Origin: Rhodocyclaceae bacterium
Lineage (GTDB): Bacteria > Pseudomonadota > Gammaproteobacteria > Burkholderiales > Rhodocyclaceae
Direction of reading: 5' to 3'
DNA length: 61,679 bases
NCBI GenBank assembly: GCA_008080565.1
Contig: VIKE01000033.1
Span: 1 to 61,679 of the forward strand
Below the pieces are notes generated by a model. It had not been told where the DNA came from. It was given only the letters and a program-made list of their open reading frames with translations, and did no database searches. Numbering within the stretch: the stretch's first letter is position 1; every line of letters starts with the position of its first letter. This document shows, piece by piece, positions 20,434 to 29,995 of the stretch. Position numbers and translations under genes: made by a program.

Positions 20434-20654
20434 CATGTTCAAATTTAGCCGTTTTTTTCGGTTGACCGTGGGATTCACCCTGCTTTCCGGGGTCATCTCC
20501 ATCGGCAGCGCCGTCGCCCAGCCTGTCCATCCTCGCCGAGCCACCGGTGGCCGTGGTGGACAAGGTGGTCGACACGCGCGGCACGCGGCTGACGGCGCAG
20601 AAGACCCATTTCACCGACGGCGGCACTTTCGACCAGATTTACCGGAAGAAATAG
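20434..20654 (+). pseudogene. Small exported protein with an apparent frameshift
   Basis: ATG 20434 follows GGAG and opens a signal peptide ([19 protein letters not shown]...GSAVAQ). Around 20515-20530 the protein-like reading moves to another frame. That frame continues [43 protein letters not shown] and stops at 20654. The original frame instead runs as low-complexity Arg/Gly/His sequence straight into cysK. The simplest reading is one small secreted protein of about 72 aa broken by an indel. Residues 2-13 are encoded by a copy of the dispersed repeat. The AT-rich gap 20151-20433 in front of it holds no other gene that I can see. Confidence 0.6.
20440..20471 (-). repeat. Dispersed repeat, copy 5 (inside a signal peptide)
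   Basis: Minus orientation: CAAATTTAGCCG, T-run, CGGTTGACCGTGG. It codes for [12 protein letters not shown] directly after the start codon of the small exported protein. Confidence 0.9.
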
Positions 20655-20737
20655 CACGATGCCCGCGCTGGCTGCTGCCCCACCCACGACAAGCGCAGAC
20701 TCGCCTACAATCACTTATCCCCTTCCGGAGCCTTCCC

Positions 20738-21670
20738 ATGAAAATCGCCAACGATGTCACTGAACTGGTCGGCAACACGCCGCTGGTCAAGCTCAACCGC
20801 GTCACCGCCGGTTGCGGCGCAACGGTTCTCGCCAAGCTGGAATTCTTCAACCCCGGTAGCAGCGTCAAGGACCGCATCGCGGTCGCCATGCTCGATGCCG
20901 CCCAGGCGGCCGGCAAGATCGGCCCGGATACCGTCGTCCTCGAGCCGACCTCGGGCAATACCGGCATCGGGCTGGCCATGGTCTGCGCGGCGCGCGGCAT
21001 CAAATGCGCTTTCACGATGCCGGAAACGATGAGCCGCGAACGCAAGTTGCTGCTTAAGGCCTACGGCGCCGAGCTGATCCTGACCCCCGGACCGGACGGC
21101 ATGGGTGGCGCCATCAACAAGGCGACCGAACTGGCCGCCGCCGACAGCCGCTATTTCATCCCGCAGCAATTTGAGAACCCGGCCAATCCGGCCGTGCACC
21201 GCAGCACCACGGCCCAGGAAATCTGGCGCGACACGGCCGGGCTGGTCGACATCTTCATCGCAGGCGTCGGCACGGGCGGCACGGTGACCGGGGTCGGCGA
21301 GGCACTCAAGGGCATGAACCCGAAGGTGCAGATCATCGCCATCGAACCCGACGCCTCGCCGGTGCTTTCAGGAGGCACCAAAGGCCCGCACCCGATTCAG
21401 GGCATCGGCGCCGGCTTCGTCCCGGCCGTGCTCAACACGGCCATTTACGACGAGGTGATCCGCGTCAAGAACGACGACGCGCTGACCATGGCCCGCCGCA
21501 TGGCAACCGAAGAAGGCCTGCTCGTCGGCATTTCCTCCGGCGCCGCCAGCTGGGCCGCGGTGGAAGTCGCCAAACGCCCGGAGAATGCCGGCAAGAACAT
21601 CGTCGTCATTATTCCGTCCTGCGGCGAACGCTACCTGTCGACCGTGCTCTTTCAGCACCTCGAAGTTTGA
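20738..21670 (+). CDS. cysK: Cysteine synthase A (O-acetylserine sulfhydrylase)
   Basis: PLP enzyme making cysteine from O-acetylserine and sulfide. The 310-aa product begins [22 protein letters not shown]. The PLP lysine lies in [11 protein letters not shown], the substrate loop is [11 protein letters not shown] and the phosphate loop is [15 protein letters not shown] 20738 is chosen although the frame is open to 20351, because the family begins here. Its stop overlaps the TTG start of the downstream C-S lyase, so the two are coupled. Some sequence features resemble CysM, but overall it reads as CysK. Confidence 0.93.
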   Translation: MKIANDVTELVGNTPLVKLNRVTAGCGATVLAKLEFFNPGSSVKDRIAVAMLDAAQAAGKIGPDTVVLEPTSGNTGIGLAMVCAARGIKCAFTMPETMSRERKLLLKAYGAELILTPGPDGMGGAINKATELAAADSRYFIPQQFENPANPAVHRSTTAQEIWRDTAGLVDIFIAGVGTGGTVTGVGEALKGMNPKVQIIAIEPDASPVLSGGTKGPHPIQGIGAGFVPAVLNTAIYDEVIRVKNDDALTMARRMATEEGLLVGISSGAASWAAVEVAKRPENAGKNIVVIIPSCGERYLSTVLFQHLEV

Positions 21671-22806
21671 GCCCGTTCGACCAGCCCATCGACCGGCGCC
21701 ACTCCGACTCCATCAAATGGAGCAAGTACGCCGGGCGGGATGTCCTGCCACTGTGGGTCGCGGACATGGATTTCGCCGCACCACCGGCCGTCATCGAAAC
21801 CCTGCACCGGCGCATCGAGCACGGCGTCTTCGGTTATGGCGGACCGTGGCCATCGCTCACGGAGTCAGTGCTCGCTCACCTTGAAGGCGAATACCAGTGG
21901 CGAATTGAAGCCGAGTGGATCGTCTGGCTGCCGGGGCTGGTCACCGGGCTCAACGTTGCCTGCCGGGCCGTCGACGGCGAGATTTTGACGGCGACGCCGA
22001 TCTATCCGCCTTTCCTCTCCGCCCCGCATTTCTCCGGCCGCAAACTCAACCGAGCCGAACTGGCGTGCACCGACGACGGCTGGCGTTTTGACCATGCCGC
22101 CTTGCAAGCTGCGCTGACGCCAGCCACCGATCTGTTCCTGCTCTGCCACCCGCACAACCCGGTCGGCCGCTGCTGGAGCCGCGATGAACTGCTCGAACTG
22201 GCCGCGCTGGCCGAAGCCAATGATTTCATCGTCTGCTCCGACGAAATCCACTGCGGCCTGATCCTCGACGCCGACAAGCCCGACAAGCGCCACATCCCCT
22301 TCGCCAGCCTGTCGCCTGAAGCGGCCAAGCGCAGCATCACGCTCATGGCACCGTCGAAAACCTTCAATATTCCCGGCCTCGGCTGCGCTTTCGCGGTGAT
22401 TCCCGACGCCAGCTTGCGCCACCGCTTCGAGCACGCCATGCACGGCATCGTCCCGCACGTGAACGTCCTCGGGCTGGCCGCCTGCGAAGCGGCCTACCGC
22501 GACAGCGGCGACTGGCACCGCGAATTGATCGGTTATCTGCGCGGCAACCTCGATTTGGTGATTGCCACGGTCAACCGGGAAAAAGCGCCAAAAATGAAAT
22601 CGGTCGAGGCCACCTATCTGGCCTGGATCGACGTCCGCGAGCTCGGGCTGGCCAAGCCCGCCGCACATTTCGAAGCGCACGGCCTCGGCCTCTCCGATGG
22701 TGCCGATTTCGGCGCGCCGGGCTGGTTGCGGCTCAACTTCGGCTGCCCGCGCAGCACGCTCGAAGAAGCGCTGAACCGATTCACCATCGCCTGTCGGGCC
22801 GCATGA
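21667..22806 (+). CDS. MalY/PatB-type cystathionine beta-lyase (C-S lyase)
   Basis: 379-aa class I/II aminotransferase-fold PLP enzyme. The typical start [15 protein letters not shown] and the [10 protein letters not shown] motif are present. The PLP lysine lies in [16 protein letters not shown], and the C-terminal region holds [14 protein letters not shown]. Relatives split cystathionine or cysteine conjugates to a thiol, pyruvate and ammonia. The start is TTG 21667, overlapping the cysK TGA. Codons about 299-311 ([13 protein letters not shown]) are a copy of the dispersed repeat, falling just before the conserved EATYLAW segment. Confidence 0.92.
   Translation: MSPFDQPIDRRHSDSIKWSKYAGRDVLPLWVADMDFAAPPAVIETLHRRIEHGVFGYGGPWPSLTESVLAHLEGEYQWRIEAEWIVWLPGLVTGLNVACRAVDGEILTATPIYPPFLSAPHFSGRKLNRAELACTDDGWRFDHAALQAALTPATDLFLLCHPHNPVGRCWSRDELLELAALAEANDFIVCSDEIHCGLILDADKPDKRHIPFASLSPEAAKRSITLMAPSKTFNIPGLGCAFAVIPDASLRHRFEHAMHGIVPHVNVLGLAACEAAYRDSGDWHRELIGYLRGNLDLVIATVNREKAPKMKSVEATYLAWIDVRELGLAKPAAHFEAHGLGLSDGADFGAPGWLRLNFGCPRSTLEEALNRFTIACRAA
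22561..22600 (+). repeat. Dispersed repeat, copy 6 (inside the C-S lyase gene)
   Basis: Plus orientation: GCCACGGTCAACCGGG, A-run, GCGCCAAAAATGAAAT. It is read in frame as part of the enzyme and does not break the reading frame. Confidence 0.93.
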
Positions 22807-23093
22807 ACACCTACCTGCTGAGCCTCTATTTCCTCTTCATCGCCGCCCTAAGCCAGGCGCTGATCGGGGGTTTTGCCCTGAAATCCTCGCTGCAGCGCGA
22901 TCTGCCGCGCGAGCGCTGGCGCCTGTGGGTGGCATTAAGCATCGGCACGCTGCTCCTTGCCCTGCACCACAGCTACACGCTGAATCTCGCCCTGCAAACG
23001 GGACTTTACGATTTCCGCCAGGCCACGCTGGTCATGCTGGCCGGGCTGGCGACAAGCTTTGCCGTGTGGCAGCTCAGGCGGCTGAAATTTTGA
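22803..23093 (+). CDS. Small membrane protein, unknown
   Basis: 96 aa with about three hydrophobic segments (LLSLYFLFIAALSQALIGGF; LWVALSIGTLLLALHH; ATLVMLAGLATSFAVW) and a basic tail. The ATG at 22803 overlaps the lyase stop (ATGA), so it is translated with cysK and the C-S lyase. No family recognised. Its last 20 bases overlap the end of the converging folate gene. Confidence 0.75.
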   Translation: MNTYLLSLYFLFIAALSQALIGGFALKSSLQRDLPRERWRLWVALSIGTLLLALHHSYTLNLALQTGLYDFRQATLVMLAGLATSFAVWQLRRLKF

Positions 23094-23655
23094 AGCTGCC
23101 GGCCTCGGTGACGATCCAGTCGAGACGCTGATCGTGGTTTTCCGGCCGGATGCTGTCCAGCCGATTGATCTCGAAACCGACGCCAACGGCCAGCGGGCGA
23201 GGGGAGAGCGCAGCCAGCGTCCGGTCGAAATAGCCGCCGCCGTAACCAAGTCGATAACCGGCAGCATCAAAACCATTGAGCGGCAGCAAAATCAGATCGG
23301 GCCGCACGAAATCGCCGGCCGTCGGCGTCGGAATCCCGTAGCGGTCGGGCTCCAGCGGCGTTTCATCCGTCCACAGGCGAAAGGCCAGCGGCGCATCCTC
23401 GGCGACCACGACCGGCAGGGCTGCCTGCGCCCCGAACATCGCCCACCGTTCAACCACCGCCCGGACATCCGGCTCGTGCTTGATCGGCCAGCAGAATGCG
23501 ACGACGCGGGGCACCGGCAAGGCGGCCAGCAAGTGTTCGACAATGCGCGCCGAGAGCCCGCCATGCTCCGCCTCGCTCAACGCCGCACGTCGCGCCACCA
23601 TGTCGCGTCGCAATGCCCGGCGCCGGGCCGTGTTATCCTCGTTCGGTTCAACCAT
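23074..23655 (-). CDS. ygfA: 5-formyltetrahydrofolate cyclo-ligase
   Basis: 193 aa. It converts 5-formyl-THF to 5,10-methenyl-THF using ATP. The family signature is RLGYGGGYFDRTLA, with DLILLPLNGFD before it and an N-terminal RRRALRRDMVARR basic region. The start ATG 23655 is only 14 bases from the divergent slt ATG, and no ribosome site is visible. In many proteobacteria 6S RNA precedes this gene; no room for it exists here. Confidence 0.95.
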   Translation of the reverse strand: MVEPNEDNTARRRALRRDMVARRAALSEAEHGGLSARIVEHLLAALPVPRVVAFCWPIKHEPDVRAVVERWAMFGAQAALPVVVAEDAPLAFRLWTDETPLEPDRYGIPTPTAGDFVRPDLILLPLNGFDAAGYRLGYGGGYFDRTLAALSPRPLAVGVGFEINRLDSIRPENHDQRLDWIVTEAGSFKISAA

Positions 23656-23669
23656 GGCACTAATCTAGC

Positions 23670-25601
23670 ATGAAGTTTCGCCTCATCCTCATCGCCCTCG
23701 CACTCCCGTTTTCAGTCCTTGCCCAGAGCAATGGCGACGCCGCTTTCCTGACCGCCCGCGACGCTTTCCGGGCCGGTGACATCAACAAGCTGGAGCGCGC
23801 CAGCAGCCAGCTCGGCAACCATGAACTGGCCGTGTACGTCGAGAGCTACCGGCTACGCATGTGGATGGAGAAGGGCGACCCGAACAACCTGCGTGATTTC
23901 CTGCAACGCAACGAAGGCAGCTACGTCGCCGAAAAGCTGCGCGCCGACTGGATACGCTGGCTCGGCAAGCGTTTGACCTGGAACGAGGTAGATGCCGAGT
24001 TCCCCAAAATGCTCGCCCCCGAACCCGATATCGTCTGCTACAGCCAGCAGGCCCGTCTCGCCCGCGACGACCGCAAGGTACTCGCCGAGGCCGAAAAGCT
24101 GTGGCTGACCATGCTCGAGCCACCGGAACCTTGCCGGCCGGTTTTAGATGCGCTCGTCAGCAACCAGCGCATTACCGCCGATGAAGTCTGGGCGCGCACC
24201 CGCCGCCAGGTCGAAGCCAATCGCCCGGGCTGGGCCAAAACCACGCTCAATTACCTGCCCGAAAGCCAGATGCCGGACAGCAAGGCTTTTGACAGCGCCA
24301 TCAATAGCGCCATGAGCTACCTTGTCCGCCAGCCGGGAAACTGGTCGACCAGCCAGGCCGGGCGCGAACTCGCCGCTTTCGCCATCTCGCGCCTCGCCGC
24401 CAGTGACCCGCGCATCGCCGCCGGCGAACTCGAAAAGATCAAAGGCAAATTGCAGGATTCCGAACGCCAGTGGGCGTGGAGCCAGATCGCCCTGCACGGC
24501 GCCAAGAAGCACCTGACCGAAACGGTTGGCTGGTATGCCAATGCCGGCAAAGCCCCGCTGTCCGATGAAGGCGCCCAGTGGAAGGTACGTGCCGCCCTGC
24601 GCGCCCAGGAATGGGGGGTTGTCCGCGACACCATTGAGGCCATGCCGGCTGAACTCGCTGCCCGGCCGGAGTGGATCTACTGGCTCGGCCGCGCCCTCAA
24701 ATCCGGCGGGCGCACGACAGAGGCCGACGCCCTGTTCGAGAAAATCGCAGGCCAGACCAATTTCTACGGCAATCTGGCCGACGAGGAACTTGACCGCAAG
24801 ATCACGCTGCCCCCCAAGGCCACGGCAACAACCGCCGAAGAAACCAAAGCGGCCATCGACAACCCGGGCATCCGCCGCGCCCTGGCCTTCTTCCGCCTCG
24901 ATCTGCGCACCGAGGCAGTCAAGGAGTGGATCTGGTCGCTACGCGGCATGGATGACCGCGAGCTGCTTGCCGCGGCCAACCTGGCCAAGCGCAACCAGAT
25001 ATGGGATCGCGCCATCAATACCGCCGACAAGACCCGTAGCGAACACGACTTCTCACTGCGCTTCCTCGCCCCCTACGGCGATACCGTGCGCCCGGCCGCC
25101 CAAAACCAGTCGCTCGACGACGCCTGGGTGTACGGCCTGATGCGCCAGGAAAGCCGGTTCATTACCAACGCCAAATCGAACGTCGGCGCCTCCGGCCTGA
25201 TGCAGTTGATGCCAGCCACCGCCAAATGGGTCGCCAAAAAGATCGGCCTGCGCGATTTCAGCCACGGCCGCGTCAACGACACTGAAACCAATGTCCTGCT
25301 CGGTACCAGCTACATGCGTCTGGTCATGGAAAACCTCGACAACCACCCGGTCCTCGCCTCCGCCGCCTACAACGCCGGTCCCGGCCGGGCCAAGAAATGG
25401 CGCGCCGACCGACCGCTCGAAGGCGCCATCTACGCCGAGACCATTCCGTTCAGCGAAACACGCGATTACGTCAAGAAAGTGATGAGCAACGCGGTTTATT
25501 ATTCTGCCCAGTTCAACGGCAAGCCAGATTCCCTGAAAACTCGCCTCGGCGTGGTTGGTGCCAAAACCGCCGAAGGCATGAAAGACGCAGACCTACCCTA
25601 G
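23670..25601 (+). CDS. slt: Soluble lytic murein transglycosylase
   Basis: Periplasmic enzyme that cleaves peptidoglycan to 1,6-anhydromuropeptides. 643 aa with a signal peptide (MKFRLILIALALPFSVLAQ) and a long helical superhelix (about 30-470). The C-terminal catalytic domain has Glu494 in LMRQESRF, then SNVGASGLMQLMPATA and AAYNAGPGRAKKW. Full length for the Slt70 family. No clear ribosome site precedes ATG 23670. The DUF1631 gene follows after 9 bases. Confidence 0.96.
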   Translation: MKFRLILIALALPFSVLAQSNGDAAFLTARDAFRAGDINKLERASSQLGNHELAVYVESYRLRMWMEKGDPNNLRDFLQRNEGSYVAEKLRADWIRWLGKRLTWNEVDAEFPKMLAPEPDIVCYSQQARLARDDRKVLAEAEKLWLTMLEPPEPCRPVLDALVSNQRITADEVWARTRRQVEANRPGWAKTTLNYLPESQMPDSKAFDSAINSAMSYLVRQPGNWSTSQAGRELAAFAISRLAASDPRIAAGELEKIKGKLQDSERQWAWSQIALHGAKKHLTETVGWYANAGKAPLSDEGAQWKVRAALRAQEWGVVRDTIEAMPAELAARPEWIYWLGRALKSGGRTTEADALFEKIAGQTNFYGNLADEELDRKITLPPKATATTAEETKAAIDNPGIRRALAFFRLDLRTEAVKEWIWSLRGMDDRELLAAANLAKRNQIWDRAINTADKTRSEHDFSLRFLAPYGDTVRPAAQNQSLDDAWVYGLMRQESRFITNAKSNVGASGLMQLMPATAKWVAKKIGLRDFSHGRVNDTETNVLLGTSYMRLVMENLDNHPVLASAAYNAGPGRAKKWRADRPLEGAIYAETIPFSETRDYVKKVMSNAVYYSAQFNGKPDSLKTRLGVVGAKTAEGMKDADLP

Positions 25602-25610
25602 GAAACCGAC

Positions 25611-27683
25611 ATGGCGGTGCAGTCCGACTCATTTCATCTCCTGAGCGACACTCGGGCCCTTTTCCTCAAGCACCTCGGTGCCTTGCTGCAGGATAGCGGC
25701 TTGCTCTCAGCCCCGGCCATCCAGGCCATTCAGGACGGCGCTGCCGCCTATTTCGATGAAATGGCCTCGACCAGCCGACGCGGCACCTTCGCGGAAGAAG
25801 TCGACGGGCTGACCGCTTCGCGCATCACCCTGGTCGGCGAAGAGGATCTGGAACTGGGCATCCGCCTCGACGACATGAGCGCCCGCCTGTTCGAATCGAC
25901 CGGCGGCAGCCTTTGGCGCACCCATTTGCGTTTCGTCACCTTGCTCAAGCGCCCGGATCTGCCAAAAAGTGCCAATCCGGTCGGACCGAAAGGCATCGCT
26001 CAAGGTCTGACCGCCATGTTCGCGGCGGCCGGTGCCTTCGCCATCGACAACAAGCTGGAATTGCTCGACCGCATCGAAGCCAGCCTGCTCGAGGGTCTGC
26101 CGGCCCTCTATGCCGAGATCAATGACTTCATGGATCGCAAGGGGATCGACGCCGCCCAGCCGACTATTATCGGCAGCCAGGACAGCCCGACAACACCCGA
26201 CGCAGGTCCCGGCGTTCGCGAAAACGCGCTCCTTGCCCTGCAGCAATCACTACTCGCCCGAGTACCCGGCCTCGCCGATTCGCCGCAAATGCCTGTGAGT
26301 GGCGGTGCAGCGGCTTCGCTGCTCAACCAGGCAACGCTCGAACGCCTCGTTTCGCGTCTGGACGAACTTGATCGCCAGGGCGCCTTCGACCAGAAGTTTG
26401 CGCCAACCAGAACGGCGGAGGGCATGATTCCGGCCCTTTTCACCCCTGACGGTGACTTCCCTAGCCAGCCCAAAGTCCTCAAGTCTGCCCAGCTCGGCAT
26501 TCCGACGACGGCCGGTGAAAGCCTGGCCATCGATACACTGGCCATGATCTTTGAGTCCATTTTCGCCAATCCGGCCCTGCCGGACACCCTGAAAGCAGTG
26601 ATCTCCAGCCTGCAGATCACGCTGCTCAAGGTGGCGATGAAGGACAGCTCGCTGTTCGCCAATGAGCAACACCCGGCGCGGCTGGTCATCGACCGCATGG
26701 GGCAGGCCGTACTCGGCCTGCCGAGTGACGTATCGGCCCGTCACCCAATGTGCGCCCGCCTGTTTGAAATCGCCACCCGGTTGCGCAGCGAAAATACCAG
26801 CGACATGGCCGCCTTCGAGAAGGCAGGAGCCCAGCTCAATACGCTGCTGGCCGAACGCGGTGCGACGATTGTCGAGGCCACCAAGCCCTACCTGCCATTG
26901 ATCGAGCAGCTTGAGCGCTGCGACGACGCAGCCAGCCAAGTTCGACCTGCCATCGAAAAATTCATCGCGACCAATCCACCAAAGGTCATCCGCAACTTTA
27001 TCGAACAATCCGGCAGCCGGTTGCTGCAAGCCGTCTGGCTCGATCATGGCGAACAGAGCAGCGAGTGGCAGGAGAGCCTTGCCCTGATCGACGATCTGCT
27101 GTGGACCATTCAGCCCAAGGCTGACAGCGATGAACGCAAAACGCTGGCCCGCCGACTGCCCGACATTCTGAAGCGCCTGAGGGCAGGGATGAAGCGCGTC
27201 GGTCTTTCGCCCGAAGCGGAGTCAGCCTTCCTCGACGAGTGTTTCGAACTGCAGACCCGGGCGCTGCGGGCGCTCCCCGCAGCCGTCGTCAGTGATGACC
27301 CGAGTGCCGGATTTTTCCCCAGTGGCATTTTCGCGCCAGCCAGTGCACCGATCAGCGGCGAACTGCGTGTTGGCGAAGCGGTTCTGGCGACTTTGGATTT
27401 TGCCGAGTTCCAGCCGGCACCTGCGCGCCATCTGCCTTGCAAAGAAGGGGACTGGCTCGAATTCCTCATGCCCGGTGGCGAAAAACGCGTCGCACGAGTC
27501 TGCCATATCAGCCCGACCAGCCAACGGATGCTGTTGATCAATCCCGATTCTGCGCTGGCCATGGCCGTCCATCCGGCCATACTTGACCGCCAGTTGCGGG
27601 ATGGCGAGGCCCACATCAGTTCGGCCAGCTCCCTGTTTGAAACAGCGGCCAGCGCCGCCTTGCGGCAAACGACGGGCGGCTGA
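25611..27683 (+). CDS. DUF1631 family protein with PilZ-like C-terminus
   Basis: The 690-aa cytoplasmic protein matches the DUF1631 family in its N-terminal FDEMASTSRR and ASRITLVGEEDLELGIRLDDMSARLFE segments and in its long helical middle. The last 120 residues (DWLEFLMPGGEKRVARVCHISPTSQRMLLIN) look like a PilZ-type barrel. The family's biochemical role is unknown; PilZ regions often respond to c-di-GMP. It is probably co-transcribed with slt. Confidence 0.82.
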   Translation: MAVQSDSFHLLSDTRALFLKHLGALLQDSGLLSAPAIQAIQDGAAAYFDEMASTSRRGTFAEEVDGLTASRITLVGEEDLELGIRLDDMSARLFESTGGSLWRTHLRFVTLLKRPDLPKSANPVGPKGIAQGLTAMFAAAGAFAIDNKLELLDRIEASLLEGLPALYAEINDFMDRKGIDAAQPTIIGSQDSPTTPDAGPGVRENALLALQQSLLARVPGLADSPQMPVSGGAAASLLNQATLERLVSRLDELDRQGAFDQKFAPTRTAEGMIPALFTPDGDFPSQPKVLKSAQLGIPTTAGESLAIDTLAMIFESIFANPALPDTLKAVISSLQITLLKVAMKDSSLFANEQHPARLVIDRMGQAVLGLPSDVSARHPMCARLFEIATRLRSENTSDMAAFEKAGAQLNTLLAERGATIVEATKPYLPLIEQLERCDDAASQVRPAIEKFIATNPPKVIRNFIEQSGSRLLQAVWLDHGEQSSEWQESLALIDDLLWTIQPKADSDERKTLARRLPDILKRLRAGMKRVGLSPEAESAFLDECFELQTRALRALPAAVVSDDPSAGFFPSGIFAPASAPISGELRVGEAVLATLDFAEFQPAPARHLPCKEGDWLEFLMPGGEKRVARVCHISPTSQRMLLINPDSALAMAVHPAILDRQLRDGEAHISSASSLFETAASAALRQTTGG

Positions 27684-27780
27684 GGACAACCAGTCAGCGG
27701 CCATCGGCCACAGGTCTGCCCGGAAAGCGGCAAATTGCCTTAAAATCCGGGTTTTACGTATTCAGCTTTCGGGATTTCAA

Positions 27781-28743
27781 ATGGACATCAAAAAGGTCTT
27801 GCTGCTGGGGGGTAGCGGTTTCGTCGGTACCTATATCGTCAACCGTCTGTCGCAGCGCGGTATTGAAGTTACCGTCCCGACACGTCGCCGCGAACGCACC
27901 AAGGCGCTGATCATGCAGCCGGGCGTCAGCATGCCGGAAGCCAATATCCACTGCGAAAAAACCCTCGCCGAACTGATGCGTGGCCACGATGCCGTGATCA
28001 ACCTGGTTGGCATCCTGCACAGCCGCGATGTCGTCCTGCCCTACAGCGCCGATTTCGCCAATGCCCACGTCGAACTGCCGAAGAAAATCATAGCTGCCTG
28101 CAAGGCTACCGGTGTCCGCCGCCTGGTGCACATGAGCGCGCTCAACGCCGACCCCAAAGGCCCATCCGAATACCTGCGCTCCAAGGGCGACGGCGAAGCC
28201 CTCGTGCTCGCTGCCCAGGGTGAGCTGGACGTCACCGTCTTCCGCCCGTCGGTCATCTTCGGACTCGGCGACTCCTTCCTGTCGATGTTCGCCAGCATTC
28301 TGAAGAAAGTCCCGTTTTTCCCGCTCGGTTTCGGTCATGCCCGCTTCCAGCCGGTTTGGGCGGCCGATGTCGCCGATGCCTTCGTCGATAGCCTGAATGA
28401 TGTCGCCACCTACGGCCAGGTCTACGAGCTGGTTGGCCCGAAGACCTACACACTGCGCGAACTGGTCGACTACACCAAAAAGCTGGCTGGCAGCACTGCC
28501 ACCATCGTTCCCTTGTCCGAAGGCTGGGCCTACCTGCAGGCTGGCCTGATGTGGCTGGCGCCGAGCCCGATGCTGTCGCCGGACAACCTGCGCTCGATGG
28601 AAAAGGACAGCGTGGCCGAAGCTGGCAGCAAGCAGCCCGCCAACTGGAACCCGACGGCGCTGGAAGCCATCGCACCGACCTACATCGCGCTCAACACGCC
28701 AAAGGGCAAGCTCGACGGCTTCCGCTATCGCGCCGGTCGCTGA
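27781..28743 (+). CDS. NDUFA9-like NAD(P)-binding reductase (extended SDR)
   Basis: The 320-aa atypical short-chain dehydrogenase has the nucleotide loop LLGGSGFVGTYIV at residues 8-20. VINLVGILHS, MSALNADPKGPSEYLRSKG (a divergent YxxxK) and FRPSVIFGLGDSFL follow. This resembles the complex-I NDUFA9-like group found in many betaproteobacteria. Its substrate is unknown. ATG 27781 has GGGAT upstream, while the frame is open to 27583. cca follows after 16 bases, suggesting an operon. Confidence 0.88.
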   Translation: MDIKKVLLLGGSGFVGTYIVNRLSQRGIEVTVPTRRRERTKALIMQPGVSMPEANIHCEKTLAELMRGHDAVINLVGILHSRDVVLPYSADFANAHVELPKKIIAACKATGVRRLVHMSALNADPKGPSEYLRSKGDGEALVLAAQGELDVTVFRPSVIFGLGDSFLSMFASILKKVPFFPLGFGHARFQPVWAADVADAFVDSLNDVATYGQVYELVGPKTYTLRELVDYTKKLAGSTATIVPLSEGWAYLQAGLMWLAPSPMLSPDNLRSMEKDSVAEAGSKQPANWNPTALEAIAPTYIALNTPKGKLDGFRYRAGR

Positions 28744-28759
28744 GGGCGCGCCACCGACT

Positions 28760-29995
28760 GTGCAGATATTCATCGTTGGCGGCGCCGTCCGCGATGAACT
28801 GCTCGGCCGGCCCAACGCCGACCGCGATTACGTCGTCGTCGGCGCCACCCCGGAAGCCCTGCTCAAGCAGGGGTTCCGTCCGGTCGGCAAGGATTTCCCG
28901 GTTTTCCTCCACCCGAAGACCCAGGAGGAATACGCGCTGGCCCGCACCGAGCGCAAGTCCGGGCATGGCTACCATGGCTTTACTTTCCACGCCGCACCGG
29001 ATGTTACGCTGGAAGAAGACCTCGCCCGCCGCGACCTGACCATCAATGCCATGGCCAAAGCGGCCGATGGCACGCTGATCGACCCTTTCCACGGTCAACC
29101 CGATTTATCGGCCAAAATCCTGAGGCATGTCGGCCCGGCTTTTGCCGAAGATCCGGTGCGTATCCTGCGCATTGCCCGCTTTGCCGCCCGCTTCAGCGAT
29201 TTTTCGGTAGCCCCGGAAACGTTGGCGCTGATGCGCGACATGGTGGCCAACGGCGAAGTCGATCACCTGGTCGCCGAACGGGTCTGGCAGGAGCTGGCCA
29301 AGGGCTTGATGGAAGACAAGCCGTCACGGATGTTCGAAGTTCTGCGCGAGTGTGGCGCCCTGGCGCGTTTGCTGCCCGAGCTCGATGTTCTGTTCGGCGT
29401 ACCGCAACGCGCCGATTACCATCCTGAAATCGACACCGGCATCCACACCATGATGGTCGTCGACCAGTCGGCAAAACGCGGCTTCGCCTTGCCGGTTCGC
29501 TTTGCCGCGCTGACCCACGATCTTGGCAAGGGAACGACGCCGGCCGACATCCTGCCGCGCCATATCGGCCACGAAGAGCGCAGCGTGACCCTGAGCGAAA
29601 AACTGTGCGCCCGCCTGCGCGTGCCGAGCGACTGTCGCGACCTCGCGCTACTCATGGCGCGCTATCACGGCAACGTTCATCGCGCCGCCGACCTGAAGGC
29701 CAGCACCATCGTCACGCTATTTGAAAAAACCGACGCCTTCCGCCGGCCGGAACGCTTCCAGCAACTGCTCGATGCCTGCCTGTGCGATTACACCGGCCGA
29801 CTCGGCTGGGAAAACCGCCCCTACGACAGCCCGCGCTACCTGCTTGCAGCACTCGCTGCGGTCAACGCCGTCGAAGCTGGAAAAATCGCGCAGGCCTGTA
29901 CGGACAAGGCCAAAATTCCCGAACGCATTTACACCGCACGGGTCAATGCGCTCAAGCTATTGTTAAATGACTCGGGAGAGCAGCCAGAGCAATAA
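28760..29995 (+). CDS. cca: Multifunctional CCA-adding enzyme with HD domain
   Basis: Adds or repairs the 3' CCA of tRNA. 411 aa from GTG 28760. N-terminal class II nucleotidyltransferase: IFIVGGAVRDELLGRPNADRD gives the G-G-x-V-R-D and D-x-D elements, and RRDLTINAMA follows. The C-terminal HD phosphohydrolase domain contains HTMMVVDQS and LTHDLGKGTTP. The segment FHGQPDLSAKI is encoded by a repeat copy yet keeps the family's DP-x-x-G-x-x-DL pattern. Its 3' end overlaps the converging DUF2905 gene by 33 bases. Confidence 0.96.
   Translation: MQIFIVGGAVRDELLGRPNADRDYVVVGATPEALLKQGFRPVGKDFPVFLHPKTQEEYALARTERKSGHGYHGFTFHAAPDVTLEEDLARRDLTINAMAKAADGTLIDPFHGQPDLSAKILRHVGPAFAEDPVRILRIARFAARFSDFSVAPETLALMRDMVANGEVDHLVAERVWQELAKGLMEDKPSRMFEVLRECGALARLLPELDVLFGVPQRADYHPEIDTGIHTMMVVDQSAKRGFALPVRFAALTHDLGKGTTPADILPRHIGHEERSVTLSEKLCARLRVPSDCRDLALLMARYHGNVHRAADLKASTIVTLFEKTDAFRRPERFQQLLDACLCDYTGRLGWENRPYDSPRYLLAALAAVNAVEAGKIAQACTDKAKIPERIYTARVNALKLLLNDSGEQPEQ
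29086..29120 (+). repeat. Dispersed repeat, copy 7 (inside cca)
   Basis: CCACGGTCAACC, nine bases (mostly diverged), then GGCCAAAATCC. Both conserved blocks are exact and the spacing equals the other copies. The codons specify a conserved part of the CCA enzyme, so chance resemblance is not excluded. Confidence 0.65.

Noticed and set aside
20351..21670. 439-codon frame fusing a signal peptide to cysteine synthase
   Set aside because: The middle is Arg/Gly/His junk between a frameshifted small gene and the true cysK start at 20738. Not a real fusion.
23600..23700. 6S RNA upstream of the folate cyclo-ligase gene
   Set aside because: 6S RNA often precedes ygfA, but here only 14 bases separate it from slt.
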